Below the pieces are notes generated by a model. It had not been told where the DNA came from and did no database searches. It worked only from the letters and a program-made list of their open reading frames with translations. A program made the translations under genes and the position numbers. From Macellibacteroides fermentans (lineage in GTDB: Bacteria > Bacteroidota > Bacteroidia > Bacteroidales > Tannerellaceae), in the NCBI RefSeq assembly GCF_013409575.1, contig NZ_JACCCY010000001.1, positions 62,001 through 126,000 on the forward strand: a stretch of DNA of 64,000 nt. The letters are read 5' to 3'. This document shows positions 35,264 to 43,732 of this stretch, one piece after another. The first letter of the stretch is position 1, and every line of letters starts with the position of its first letter.

Positions 35264-37327
35264 ATGATTAACAGAGAACTCATAAATCCCCAAAGTATTG
35301 TTATTGTTGGAGGATCTAACAATGTACAGAAACCGGGAGGAAGGCTGGTGCGTAACCTGCTTGATGGAAAATATAAAGGAGACTTATACGTAGTTAATGC
35401 CAAAGAAACCGAAGTGCAAGGGGTTAAATCTTATGCAAATGTTGCAGAAATCCCCGATACGGAGCTCGCCATCATATCTATCCCGGGGAAAGCGTGTCCC
35501 GAGGTAGTTGAAGTTCTGGCCAAACAAAAAAATGTTCGGGCTTTTATTATTATATCCGCAGGATTCGGAGAAGAAACTGTTGAAGGAGGAATTATTGAAA
35601 ATCAACTGTTGGACATAATCAACGAAGCCGGAGCCTCATTTATAGGACCTAATTGCATCGGTGTGATGAATACTAATTATCACGGAGTATTTACTCAGCC
35701 GGTTCCTGAATTTCATCACGATGGAGTAGATTTTATTTCAAGTTCGGGTGGTACTGCACTTTTCATTCTCGAATCGGCTTTAACAAAAGGATTGCGTTTC
35801 TCGTCGGTGTGGTCTGTAGGCAATTCAAAGCAAAACGGGGTAGAGGATGTACTTGAATACATGGATCGTAATTTTAATCCGGTTACAGATTCAAAAATAA
35901 AGATGCTTTATATAGAAAGCATAAAGCAGCCTGATAAATTGCTGTATCACGCGTCATCGTTGATAAAAAAAGGATGTCGCATTGCAGCCATCAAAGCCGG
36001 AAGCACCGATTCAGGTAAAAGAGCTGCATCATCACATACAGGTGCAATTGCAAGTTCGGATTCGGCGGTAGAGGCATTATTCCGTAAAGCCGGTATCGTA
36101 CGCTGCTTCAGCAGGGAGGAATTAACTACCGTTGCCAGTATTTTTACCTTGAATGAGGTGAAAGGAAAGAATTGTGCTATCATCACCCATGCCGGAGGTC
36201 CCGCGGTAATGTTGGCAGACGCACTCTCCAAGGGGCATTTAAATGTTCCGAATCTGGAGGGACCAATTGCAAACGAACTCAAATCGAAACTATATCCGGG
36301 TGCAGCTGTGGGAAATCCTATCGATATCATAGGTACGGGAACTCCGGAACATCTTGCAACTGTAATTGATTATTGCGAGAATAAATTTGACGAAGTCGAT
36401 TTGATGATGGTTATTTTTGGTAGTCCGGGAGTAGTGAACGTTTATGATGCTTATGAGGTACTTCATAAAAAGATGGGACAATGTAAGAAGCCTATCTTCC
36501 CAATATTGCCTTCTATTGTTACGGCTGGTCCCGAAGTACGCAGCTTTATAAAGAAAGGTCATGTTAATTTTTCGGACGAAGTAACATTAGGAACAGCCTT
36601 GTCCAGGGTATTGAATACGCCAACACCGGCCAGTACGGATATACAATTGTATGGAGTGGATGTACCAGAAGTAAGAAGGATCATCGATCAGTTGCCAGCA
36701 GACGGGTATTTGAATCCTTCGCAGGTGCGCAGACTACTCGGGGCCGCAAATATACCGATGGTTGCCGAGTTTACTTCGGACGATAAAGACGAAATAATTG
36801 AATTTGCCAGAAAGGTAAAATATCCTGTGGTGGCTAAGGTTGTGGGACCTGTTCATAAAAGTGATATAGGCGGCGTAGCACTAAATATCAAATACGAAGA
36901 ACATCTTCTGTTTGAATTTGAACGGATGATGCGTTTGCCTGAAGTAACTTCCATCATGGTACAACCCATGTTGAAAGGAACCGAATTGTTTTTAGGAGCT
37001 AAATATGAAGAAAAGTTCGGGCATGTTGTTTTATGTGGACTTGGAGGAATTTTTGTTGAAGTACTCAAAGATGTATCGTATGGTCTGTCTCCTTTGTCGT
37101 ATGATGAAGCGTACTCCATGATCAGGTCTTTAAGAGGTTATCCTATTATTAAAGGAACAAGAGGGCAGAAAGGTATTGATGAACAACAATATGCCGATAT
37201 TATTGTACGGCTATCCACCTTGCTGCGTTTTGCAACGGAAATAAAGGAAATAGACATCAATCCTTTGCTTGCAACCGATCGAGGCCTGTTTGCTGTGGAT
37301 GCCCGCATCCGGATAGAAAAGAAATAG
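35264..37327 (+). CDS. ADP-forming acyl-CoA (acetyl-CoA) synthetase
   Basis: A 687-residue fused alpha-beta acyl-CoA synthetase (NDP-forming). It converts acyl-CoA, ADP and phosphate to acid, CoA and ATP. Order: CoA-binding Rossmann domain (INPQSIVIVGGSNNVQKPGG), two succinyl-CoA-ligase-like domains with the phospho-His 258 in SSHTGAIASSDSAVEALFRK, and a C-terminal ATP-grasp domain (~460-687) with VAKVVGPVHKSDIGGVALNI and a second segment QPMLKGTELFLGAKYEEKFG ending in EIDINPLLAT. The preferred acyl group (acetyl, propionyl, other) cannot be read from the sequence. It follows glpF on the same strand, before the terminator. Confidence 0.92.
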   Translation: MINRELINPQSIVIVGGSNNVQKPGGRLVRNLLDGKYKGDLYVVNAKETEVQGVKSYANVAEIPDTELAIISIPGKACPEVVEVLAKQKNVRAFIIISAGFGEETVEGGIIENQLLDIINEAGASFIGPNCIGVMNTNYHGVFTQPVPEFHHDGVDFISSSGGTALFILESALTKGLRFSSVWSVGNSKQNGVEDVLEYMDRNFNPVTDSKIKMLYIESIKQPDKLLYHASSLIKKGCRIAAIKAGSTDSGKRAASSHTGAIASSDSAVEALFRKAGIVRCFSREELTTVASIFTLNEVKGKNCAIITHAGGPAVMLADALSKGHLNVPNLEGPIANELKSKLYPGAAVGNPIDIIGTGTPEHLATVIDYCENKFDEVDLMMVIFGSPGVVNVYDAYEVLHKKMGQCKKPIFPILPSIVTAGPEVRSFIKKGHVNFSDEVTLGTALSRVLNTPTPASTDIQLYGVDVPEVRRIIDQLPADGYLNPSQVRRLLGAANIPMVAEFTSDDKDEIIEFARKVKYPVVAKVVGPVHKSDIGGVALNIKYEEHLLFEFERMMRLPEVTSIMVQPMLKGTELFLGAKYEEKFGHVVLCGLGGIFVEVLKDVSYGLSPLSYDEAYSMIRSLRGYPIIKGTRGQKGIDEQQYADIIVRLSTLLRFATEIKEIDINPLLATDRGLFAVDARIRIEKK

Positions 37328-37343
37328 ATATCGTATAAGATAG

Positions 37344-37385
37344 AAGGAGGGAACCTCAATAACCTGAGGTTCCCTCCTTTATTTT
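37344..37385 (+). terminator. Terminator of the glycerol/CoA-ligase cluster
   Basis: AAGGAGGGAACCTCA and TGAGGTTCCCTCCTT form a perfect 15-bp stem around ATAACC, followed by TTATTTTA. Very strong. Confidence 0.95.
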
Positions 37386-37486
37386 ATGCATATCATAGTT
37401 TCCAAATAATTATTTATAAGCAGAGATATTTAAAGACTTTGCCTTAAGCTTTCTCCTTTTTAGTATTATCTATAATATAGATTTCA

Positions 37487-37624
37487 TCAGGGTTGAACTT
37501 CCGTTTTAGATACAACGTCCGACTTCTCTGTTTTGTGTTTATCTCTCAGTTGTACGCTTCGGCAAGATGAAAAAGAACAAGCCAAAACACAAACAATTAA
37601 GAATACTAATGATTTGTATTTCAT
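37487..37624 (-). CDS. Small putative lipoprotein (45 residues)
   Basis: A short frame with a convincing secretion signal: MKYKSLVFLIVCVLACSFSS then Cys 21. A lipobox-like Cys occurs at 16 or 21, and a charged tail follows (RDKHKTEKSDVVSKTEV). It starts with ATG and lies 67 bases downstream of the GNAT gene on the same strand. Small lipoproteins of this build are common in Bacteroidales and usually lack assigned roles. Support is the signal sequence alone, so a chance frame cannot be excluded. Confidence 0.5.
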   Translation of the reverse strand: MKYKSLVFLIVCVLACSFSSCRSVQLRDKHKTEKSDVVSKTEVQP

Positions 37625-37691
37625 GATTGTACCATCTTATTTAATTCCTTGTTCAAGTTATGCTTCATATATATAACAATCCGGGCAGTGA

Positions 37692-38189
37692 TTAAATAGT
37701 CTTTACCATGATAAAATCATTCATGTAGAAATCATTTCTGATATGATGATCCCTGGTGCTTTCTATTTCAAATCCCATGTGTTTGTAAAAGTCGACTGCC
37801 GGATTAAATCTGTTTACATAAAGCTCAACTTTAGATGCTGTTGGAAAATGTGTTTTAATGTATTCAATTCCCTGTTCAATAAGATATCTCCCGATTCCTT
37901 TTCCATGAACCGTGGGCACGGCATAAATTTTCTGAAAGTTAAACAGGAAATCATCCTTTTGTTCGATTGAGCAATAAGCACAGGGAGTATGATCGTCTTC
38001 AACGATGAAAAACAGATGGTGCAGCTCGTTCATCTGTTTTTTAATATTTTCGATTGAATACATCATTTCAAACATATAATCCAATTGAGCTTTCGTTAAT
38101 ATGTTTTTATATGTATCTTCCCATGTTTGGGAAGCAAGAGATTGTATCAACTGGCAATCTGATTCTGTGGCTTGTCTGAATTTAAGCAT
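37692..38189 (-). CDS. GNAT-family N-acetyltransferase
   Basis: A 165-residue acetyltransferase with the GNAT core. LKFRQATESDCQLIQSLA is the N-terminal strand-helix, KIYAVPTVHGKGIGRYLIEQ holds the acetyl-CoA motif A (Q/R-x2-G-x-G/A form HGKGIG), and LYVNRFNPAVDFYKHMGFE is motif B with the typical N-x2-A-x2-F-Y-x2-x-G-F pattern. The acceptor substrate is unknown. It has its own promoter. Confidence 0.92.
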   Translation of the reverse strand: MLKFRQATESDCQLIQSLASQTWEDTYKNILTKAQLDYMFEMMYSIENIKKQMNELHHLFFIVEDDHTPCAYCSIEQKDDFLFNFQKIYAVPTVHGKGIGRYLIEQGIEYIKTHFPTASKVELYVNRFNPAVDFYKHMGFEIESTRDHHIRNDFYMNDFIMVKTI

Positions 38190-38207
38190 ATTTAGTTATT
38201 TTACTGA

Positions 38208-38215
38208 CAAAGTTA
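38208..38215 (-). promoter_or_regulatory. -7 box, GNAT gene promoter
   Basis: TAACTTTG on the minus strand, 18 bases before the GNAT ATG. Confidence 0.6.
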
Positions 38216-38478
38216 GTAAATGTTGACTATATAAAAGTATATTTTGACTACAATTAAATGCTGTCTCTTTTGCCATTTAAATCAAAAAACAATATTTTTG
38301 CAAAAAGCAATTTATTATCAATACCATAGTAAAACATTTAATCTATTATAAAAGATCCTACTTTAGATTTGTGATTTTGATAAAAGAGCGTTATTTATTT
38401 GGTTTATAATAATTTGTGATTACGATATAATCTTTGAATAACAGAGCTGCCACATCATGCTTGTTTTTTTTGAGTTTT

Positions 38479-38495
38479 TACATTAAATTAATGTA
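38479..38495. promoter_or_regulatory. Palindrome upstream of the V-ATPase promoter
   Basis: TACATTAA-A-TTAATGTA is a perfect 8-bp palindrome with a 1-base centre, 17 bases upstream of the -7 box, i.e. over the expected -33 region. It looks like a binding site for a dimeric regulator; no regulator gene is adjacent. Confidence 0.45.
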
Positions 38496-38512
38496 TTATT
38501 CGGGGAAAAGAA

Positions 38513-38520
38513 TAACTTTG
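38513..38520 (+). promoter_or_regulatory. -7 box, V-ATPase operon promoter
   Basis: TAACTTTG, 36 bases before ATG 38557. Confidence 0.7.
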
Positions 38521-38556
38521 TGGACGTTATTTTTGGACAATTACATAAAACTATAG

Positions 38557-39153
38557 ATGGAAATGGATACAAAGATTCAGGAACTGACCGATAAGATCTA
38601 CAAAGAAGGAGTAGAGAAAGGTAATGAGGAGGCGTCTCGCATAATTGCTGAAGCAGTGGAAAAACAAAATTCCATACTTAACAATGCCCAGGCGGAAGCA
38701 CAACAGATTATTGCAGCAGCCGAAAAACAGGCTTCGGAACTTAAAAAGAATACTGAAGCTGAATTAAAGTTATTTGCTGCACAATATGTAGAGGCATTGA
38801 AGAGTGAAATTGCGAATCTTATAAATGGTAAAATTGCGACGTCAAATGTATCTGCGATTGTATCAGATAAAGAATTTATGCATAAAATTATGCTCGAGAT
38901 GGCTAAAGAATGGGTAAAGAAAGAAGCTCTTACCATTCAGACTGAAGATGCTGAATCTTTGAATAAATATTTTGAAGCCAATGCCAAATCTCTTTTAGAT
39001 AAAGGGGTGAAAATTGAACAAGTAAATGGAAAACCGGCTTCGTTTACCATATTACCAGCTGACGGTTCTTATAAAGTTTCTTTCGGTGAAGCCGAATTTG
39101 TTGCTTTCTTTAAAGAATTTCTTCGTCCGGCTTTGGTAGAAATGCTATTCTGA
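38557..39153 (+). CDS. atpE: V-type ATPase subunit E (peripheral stalk)
   Basis: First gene of the V-type ATPase operon. 198 residues with a long Ala/Glu/Gln/Lys-rich helix in the first half (ILNNAQAEAQQIIAAAEKQA) and a compact C-terminal domain (IEQVNGKPASFTILPADGSY), the layout of peripheral-stalk subunit E. Sequence conservation in E is weak; the call leans on gene position and composition. Start is ATG 38557 or 38563. Confidence 0.82.
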   Translation: MEMDTKIQELTDKIYKEGVEKGNEEASRIIAEAVEKQNSILNNAQAEAQQIIAAAEKQASELKKNTEAELKLFAAQYVEALKSEIANLINGKIATSNVSAIVSDKEFMHKIMLEMAKEWVKKEALTIQTEDAESLNKYFEANAKSLLDKGVKIEQVNGKPASFTILPADGSYKVSFGEAEFVAFFKEFLRPALVEMLF

Positions 39154-39154
39154 T

Positions 39155-40018
39155 ATGAGTAAATATTATGCATTAATCGCTGGGCTGCCCAATATTTCGC
39201 TGGAAGATACCAAAGTAAACTATACACTTTTATCTTTTAGAGAAGAATTGGACTCTATACTCACAAGTAGCGATATAAAGCTGATAAACCTCTATTTCAA
39301 TAAATTCGACAATAAAAATCTGAAGTCTTACTTCCGGTTCCGCGACCTGGATCCCGATCCGCGTGGACGAATTACCTATGAGGAATATCAAACGCTAATA
39401 CAAGCCCTCAAGGAGGGAGTAAAAGCTCCCAAAAACAGCAAATTGCCTGCCTATTTTGCCCAATTTCTTTCTGTTTATCTTGCCAATCAGGATAGTCCGG
39501 AATTAATAACATGGGAAGACTATCTGGCTTCACTTTATTATGCTTATGCAATGAAGTGTAGTAATAAGTTTGTTTCGGAATGGTTTGAGCTGAATCTGAA
39601 TATCAACAATATTCTTTCGGCAATAACTTGCAGAAAATTCGGATGGGATAAGAAAGCTTATATTATTGGAAATAATAAAGTGGCAGAATCGATCCGATCG
39701 TCTAATGCGCGCGACTTCGGACTAGGGGATGAAGTAGATTATCTTCCTGAACTTATTAGGATTGCAGAAGAGCCGGATTTAACATTGCGTGAAAAGAAAC
39801 TGGATGTGTTAAAGTGGAACTGGCTTGATGAAAAGACATTTTTTAAAACTTTTGATATAGAAAGTGTCTTTGCCTATATGCTTAAACTGGAAATGATTGA
39901 ACGTTGGGTTACCCTGGATAAAGAGGCCGGAGAGAAAACATTCCGCGAACTTGTAAAAGGGATGAAGAAAGGAAGTGTGAGTGCATTGGAAGAATTTAAA
40001 AGAAACAATAATAAATAG
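39155..40018 (+). CDS. DUF2764 protein, candidate V-ATPase subunit C
   Basis: A 287-residue mostly helical protein matching the DUF2764 proteins found in Bacteroidales V-ATPase operons. It has no signal peptide and no membrane segment. It lies between E and A, the place where ntpC (subunit C/d, the rotor cap) sits in other bacterial operons. No other gene here encodes a C subunit. Two parts resemble subunit C: FELNLNINNILSAITCRKFG (compare the RNLxTIxRxK region of C) and ESVFAYMLKLEMIERWVTLD (compare the YLLKxExEI motif). I therefore infer a divergent subunit C; this is similarity by eye only. One base separates it from the E gene. Confidence 0.8.
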   Translation: MSKYYALIAGLPNISLEDTKVNYTLLSFREELDSILTSSDIKLINLYFNKFDNKNLKSYFRFRDLDPDPRGRITYEEYQTLIQALKEGVKAPKNSKLPAYFAQFLSVYLANQDSPELITWEDYLASLYYAYAMKCSNKFVSEWFELNLNINNILSAITCRKFGWDKKAYIIGNNKVAESIRSSNARDFGLGDEVDYLPELIRIAEEPDLTLREKKLDVLKWNWLDEKTFFKTFDIESVFAYMLKLEMIERWVTLDKEAGEKTFRELVKGMKKGSVSALEEFKRNNNK

Positions 40019-40020
40019 TT

Positions 40021-41781
40021 ATGGCAACGAAAGGAATTGTGAAAGGAATCGTATCTAACCTTGTTACATTAGAGGTTGATGGTCCGGTTTCGCAGAATGA
40101 GATCTGTTACATTTCCGTTGGAGGCGTAAAGCTGATGTCGGAAGTAATTAAAGTAATAGGTAAGAACGCTTTTGTTCAGGTATTTGAAAGTACCCGTGGT
40201 ATGCGGGTAGGAGATGAAGCTGTGTTTGAGGGCCATATGCTTGAGGTTACTTTAGGACCCGGTATGCTATCCCGCAACTACGACGGATTACAGAACGACC
40301 TGGATAAAATGGACGGTGTATTTCTGAAGCGTGGAGATTACACCTATGCCTTGAATAACGATCAACTTTGGGAGTTTAAACCTTTGGCTGCCGTTGGCGA
40401 CAAGGTGGAAGCCGGTAGCTGGTTGGGAGAAGTGAATGAAAATTTACAACCCCATAAAATCATGGTGCCTTTTGTTTTGGAAGGTTCGTTTACCATAAAA
40501 TCGATTGTGGGTGCAGGTTCCTATAAAATAGAAGATACCATCGCTGTTATAACGGACGAAGAGGGTAACGACACTGTGGTTACAATGATTCAGAAGTGGC
40601 CGGTAAAAAAGGCTTTAACATGTTATAAATTAAAACCGAGACCCTATAAACTGCTGGAAACTGGTGTACGTATCATCGATACGGTGAACCCCATTGTAGA
40701 AGGTGGTACAGGATTTATTCCCGGACCGTTCGGGACAGGTAAGACCGTTCTGCAGCACGCCATATCTAAACAGGCCGAGGCAGATATCGTGATTATCGCC
40801 GCTTGTGGAGAACGTGCTAATGAGGTTGTAGAAATCTTTGCAGAGTTCCCTCACCTGGTAGATCCGCACACCGGTCGTAAATTGATGGAACGTACTATTA
40901 TCATTGCTAATACTTCAAACATGCCGGTGGCAGCTCGTGAAGCTTCGGTTTATACAGCTATGACCATCGCCGAATACTATCGTAGTATGGGATTGAAGGT
41001 ATTGTTGATGGCCGACTCTACTTCACGTTGGGCACAGGCATTGCGTGAAATGTCTAACCGTTTGGAAGAATTACCCGGACCGGATGCATTCCCGATGGAC
41101 TTATCTGCCATTGTTGCCAACTTCTATGCGCGTGCAGGATTCGTAGAACTTAAAAATGGAGCTTCTGGATCAGTAACCTTTATAGGTACCGTATCACCTG
41201 CCGGTGGTAACCTTAAAGAACCTGTTACCGAAAATACAAAGAAGGTGGCCCGTTGTTTCTATGCGTTGGAGCAGGAGCGTGCAGACCGCAAGCGTTATCC
41301 GGCTGTAAATCCGATAGACAGTTATTCAAAGTACCTTGAATACCCCGAGTTTCAGGAGTATATTGCCAAGCATATATCTCCAAACTGGATTGAAATGGTT
41401 GACGAAATTAAAACACGTATGCTGCGTGGTAAAGAGATTGCCGAGCAAATCAATATCCTGGGTGACGATGGTGTGCCTGTAGAATATCATATTACGTTCT
41501 GGAAATCGGAGTTGATCGACTTCGTTATTTTGCAACAGGATGCATTTGATGCCATTGATGCAGTTACGCCTCTTAACCGTCAGGAGTTCATGATGGACAG
41601 AGTGAGCCGGATTTGTCGTTCGGACTTCAGATTTGATGGCTTTACTGAGGTAATGGACTATTTCAAGAAGCTGATCAATGTCTTTAAACAGATGAACTAT
41701 TCTGAGTGGGAAAGTGCAGAATTCAAGAAGTTTAACGAGCAGTTGGATGAGATACTTGCTGAGCGAATTGTAAATAATTAA
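40021..41781 (+). CDS. atpA: V-type ATPase catalytic subunit A
   Basis: The nucleotide-hydrolysing subunit of the V1 head, 586 residues. The Walker A loop GPFGTGKTVLQ, the catalytic-Glu segment ACGERANEV, LLMADSTSRWAQALREMSNR and EELPGPDAFPMDL are diagnostic, and the A-specific non-homologous insertion is present between the N-terminal barrel and the P-loop (about residues 110-190). Follows DUF2764 with a two-base gap. Confidence 0.97.
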   Translation: MATKGIVKGIVSNLVTLEVDGPVSQNEICYISVGGVKLMSEVIKVIGKNAFVQVFESTRGMRVGDEAVFEGHMLEVTLGPGMLSRNYDGLQNDLDKMDGVFLKRGDYTYALNNDQLWEFKPLAAVGDKVEAGSWLGEVNENLQPHKIMVPFVLEGSFTIKSIVGAGSYKIEDTIAVITDEEGNDTVVTMIQKWPVKKALTCYKLKPRPYKLLETGVRIIDTVNPIVEGGTGFIPGPFGTGKTVLQHAISKQAEADIVIIAACGERANEVVEIFAEFPHLVDPHTGRKLMERTIIIANTSNMPVAAREASVYTAMTIAEYYRSMGLKVLLMADSTSRWAQALREMSNRLEELPGPDAFPMDLSAIVANFYARAGFVELKNGASGSVTFIGTVSPAGGNLKEPVTENTKKVARCFYALEQERADRKRYPAVNPIDSYSKYLEYPEFQEYIAKHISPNWIEMVDEIKTRMLRGKEIAEQINILGDDGVPVEYHITFWKSELIDFVILQQDAFDAIDAVTPLNRQEFMMDRVSRICRSDFRFDGFTEVMDYFKKLINVFKQMNYSEWESAEFKKFNEQLDEILAERIVNN

Positions 41782-41785
41782 AGAT

Positions 41786-43111
41786 ATGGCAACAAAAGCA
41801 TTTCAAAAAATATATACGAAAATTACCCAGATTACGAAAGCTACTTGTTCGCTTAAAGCTGCAGGAGTAGGGTATGATGAGTTGGCTTCTGTAGATGGCA
41901 AGCTGGCTCAGGTAGTAAAAATTATCGGCGACGAGGTAACTTTGCAGGTTTTTTCGGGTACGGAAGGTATTCGTACCAACGCAGAGGTTGTTTTCATGGG
42001 CAAGGCTCCTTCACTTAAAGTAGGAGATCAATTGGCCGGTCGCTTTTTCAATGCCTACGGTGATCCGATTGATGGCGGACCAATACCCGAAGGTAAAGAT
42101 GTAGAGATTGGTGGTCCCTCCGTGAATCCGGTACGACGTAAACAACCTTCCGAACTTATTGCTACAGGTATTGCGGGTATCGACCTTAATAATACGCTGG
42201 TAACAGGTCAGAAGATTCCGTTCTTTGCAGACCCCGACCAGCCTTTCAACCAGGTAATGGCGATGGTTGCCTTACGTGCACAATCGGACAAGATTATTCT
42301 GGGCGGAATGGGTATGACCAACGACGATTATCTTTTCTTTAAAAATACTTTCAGCAATGCAGGAGCTCTCGATCGTATTGTAAGTTTTATCAATACTACG
42401 GAAGATCCCTCGGTGGAGCGTATTCTTATTCCGGACATGGCATTATGTGCTGCTGAGTATTTTGCTGTTGAGAAGAACGAGAAGGTGTTGGTATTGCTTA
42501 CGGACATGACCAACTATGCGGATGCTTTGGCAATCGTATCTAACCGTATGGACCAGATTCCTTCCAAAGATTCAATGCCAGGTTCGTTGTATTCGGATCT
42601 TGCCAAGATTTATGAGAAGGCAGTACAGTTCCCGGCCGGTGGATCAATTACAATTATTGCGGTAACTACTTTATCGGGTGGCGATATTACGCATGCCGTA
42701 CCCGATAATACAGGATATATTACTGAAGGACAGCTGTATTTGCGCAGGGATAGCGACGTGGGTAAAGTAATTGTTGACCCGTTCCGCAGCTTGTCTCGTC
42801 TAAAACAGCTTGTTACAGGTAAGAAAACGCGCGAAGACCATCCGCAGGTTATGAATGCAGCTGTACGTTTGTATGCCGATGCTGCTAATGCAAAGACAAA
42901 ACTTGAAAACGGATTCGACCTTACGGATTATGATATTCGTACGTTAAACTATGCCAAAGACTATTCTAAAAAACTTTTGGCTATCGACGTAAACCTGAAT
43001 ACTACAGAGATGCTTGATGTTACCTGGGAATTGTTCTCTAAACATTTTAAACCACAGGAGGTGAACATCAAGCAAGCGCTTGTTGATCAATACTGGAAAG
43101 TAAAAGAATAA
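41786..43111 (+). CDS. atpB: V-type ATPase subunit B
   Basis: The non-catalytic head subunit, 441 residues. FSGTEGIRTNAEVVFMGK, DPIDGGPIP, PSELIATGIAGIDLNNTLV and VLLTDMTNYADALAIVSNRM match the family. As expected for B, the P-loop is absent (ADPDQPFNQ in its place). Four bases after the A gene. Confidence 0.97.
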   Translation: MATKAFQKIYTKITQITKATCSLKAAGVGYDELASVDGKLAQVVKIIGDEVTLQVFSGTEGIRTNAEVVFMGKAPSLKVGDQLAGRFFNAYGDPIDGGPIPEGKDVEIGGPSVNPVRRKQPSELIATGIAGIDLNNTLVTGQKIPFFADPDQPFNQVMAMVALRAQSDKIILGGMGMTNDDYLFFKNTFSNAGALDRIVSFINTTEDPSVERILIPDMALCAAEYFAVEKNEKVLVLLTDMTNYADALAIVSNRMDQIPSKDSMPGSLYSDLAKIYEKAVQFPAGGSITIIAVTTLSGGDITHAVPDNTGYITEGQLYLRRDSDVGKVIVDPFRSLSRLKQLVTGKKTREDHPQVMNAAVRLYADAANAKTKLENGFDLTDYDIRTLNYAKDYSKKLLAIDVNLNTTEMLDVTWELFSKHFKPQEVNIKQALVDQYWKVKE

Positions 43112-43114
43112 CCT

Positions 43115-43732
43115 ATGGCTATAAAGTTTCAATATAACAAAACTTCGTTGCAGCAGCTTGAGAAACAACTCAAAGTACGCGAGCGCTCTCTACCAACCAT
43201 TAAAAGTAAGGAGAGTGCCTTACGTATTGAGGTGAAGCGCACAAAAGACGAGGTAAGATCATTGGAACTCCAGCTTGAAGAAGAAATTCGCAGTTACGAA
43301 AATATGGTTGCTCTATGGAATGAGTTCAATCCTTCACTTATAAAGGTTAAGGATGTTACACTTTCCACAAGAAAAATTGCCGGTGTACTTGTGCCTGTTT
43401 TGAATGATATTGAATTCGAGATAGGTACGTACAGTCTGTTTAATTCCCCTTCGTGGTATGCCGATGGCATTGAGTTGCTTAAGGTTTTGGCACGTACGGG
43501 TATAGAGGCCGAGTTTTCGGGCATGAAGCTGGAGTTGTTGGAGCATGCAAGGAAGAAGACTACTCAAAAAGTAAACCTTTTTGAGAAAGTACAGATTCCG
43601 GGCTATAAGGATGCGATCCGCAAGGTGAAGAGATTTATGGAAGACGAAGAAAGTCTGTCCAAATCTTCGCAAAAAATCATGAGATCTAACCAGGAAAAAC
43701 GTAATCTCAAAGAAGAGGAGGAGGTAGCATGA
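43115..43732 (+). CDS. atpD: V-type ATPase subunit D (central rotor)
   Basis: The central-shaft subunit, 205 residues, made of two long helices: N-terminal FQYNKTSLQQLEKQLKVRER and C-terminal KKTTQKVNLFEKVQIPGYKD, which is the conserved RRvNALE-type region in changed form, followed by a basic tail. Its last four bases overlap the start of the I subunit gene (ATGA), indicating translational coupling. Confidence 0.92.
   Translation: MAIKFQYNKTSLQQLEKQLKVRERSLPTIKSKESALRIEVKRTKDEVRSLELQLEEEIRSYENMVALWNEFNPSLIKVKDVTLSTRKIAGVLVPVLNDIEFEIGTYSLFNSPSWYADGIELLKVLARTGIEAEFSGMKLELLEHARKKTTQKVNLFEKVQIPGYKDAIRKVKRFMEDEESLSKSSQKIMRSNQEKRNLKEEEEVA

Larger units (their letters stand above)
38190..38556. other. 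Divergent control region between GNAT and V-ATPase operon
   Basis: No gene. It contains the GNAT -7 box (minus strand, TAACTTTG, 38215-38208), an AT-rich stretch, a perfect 17-base palindrome (38479-38495) and the V-ATPase -7 box (38513-38520). Confidence 0.65.
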
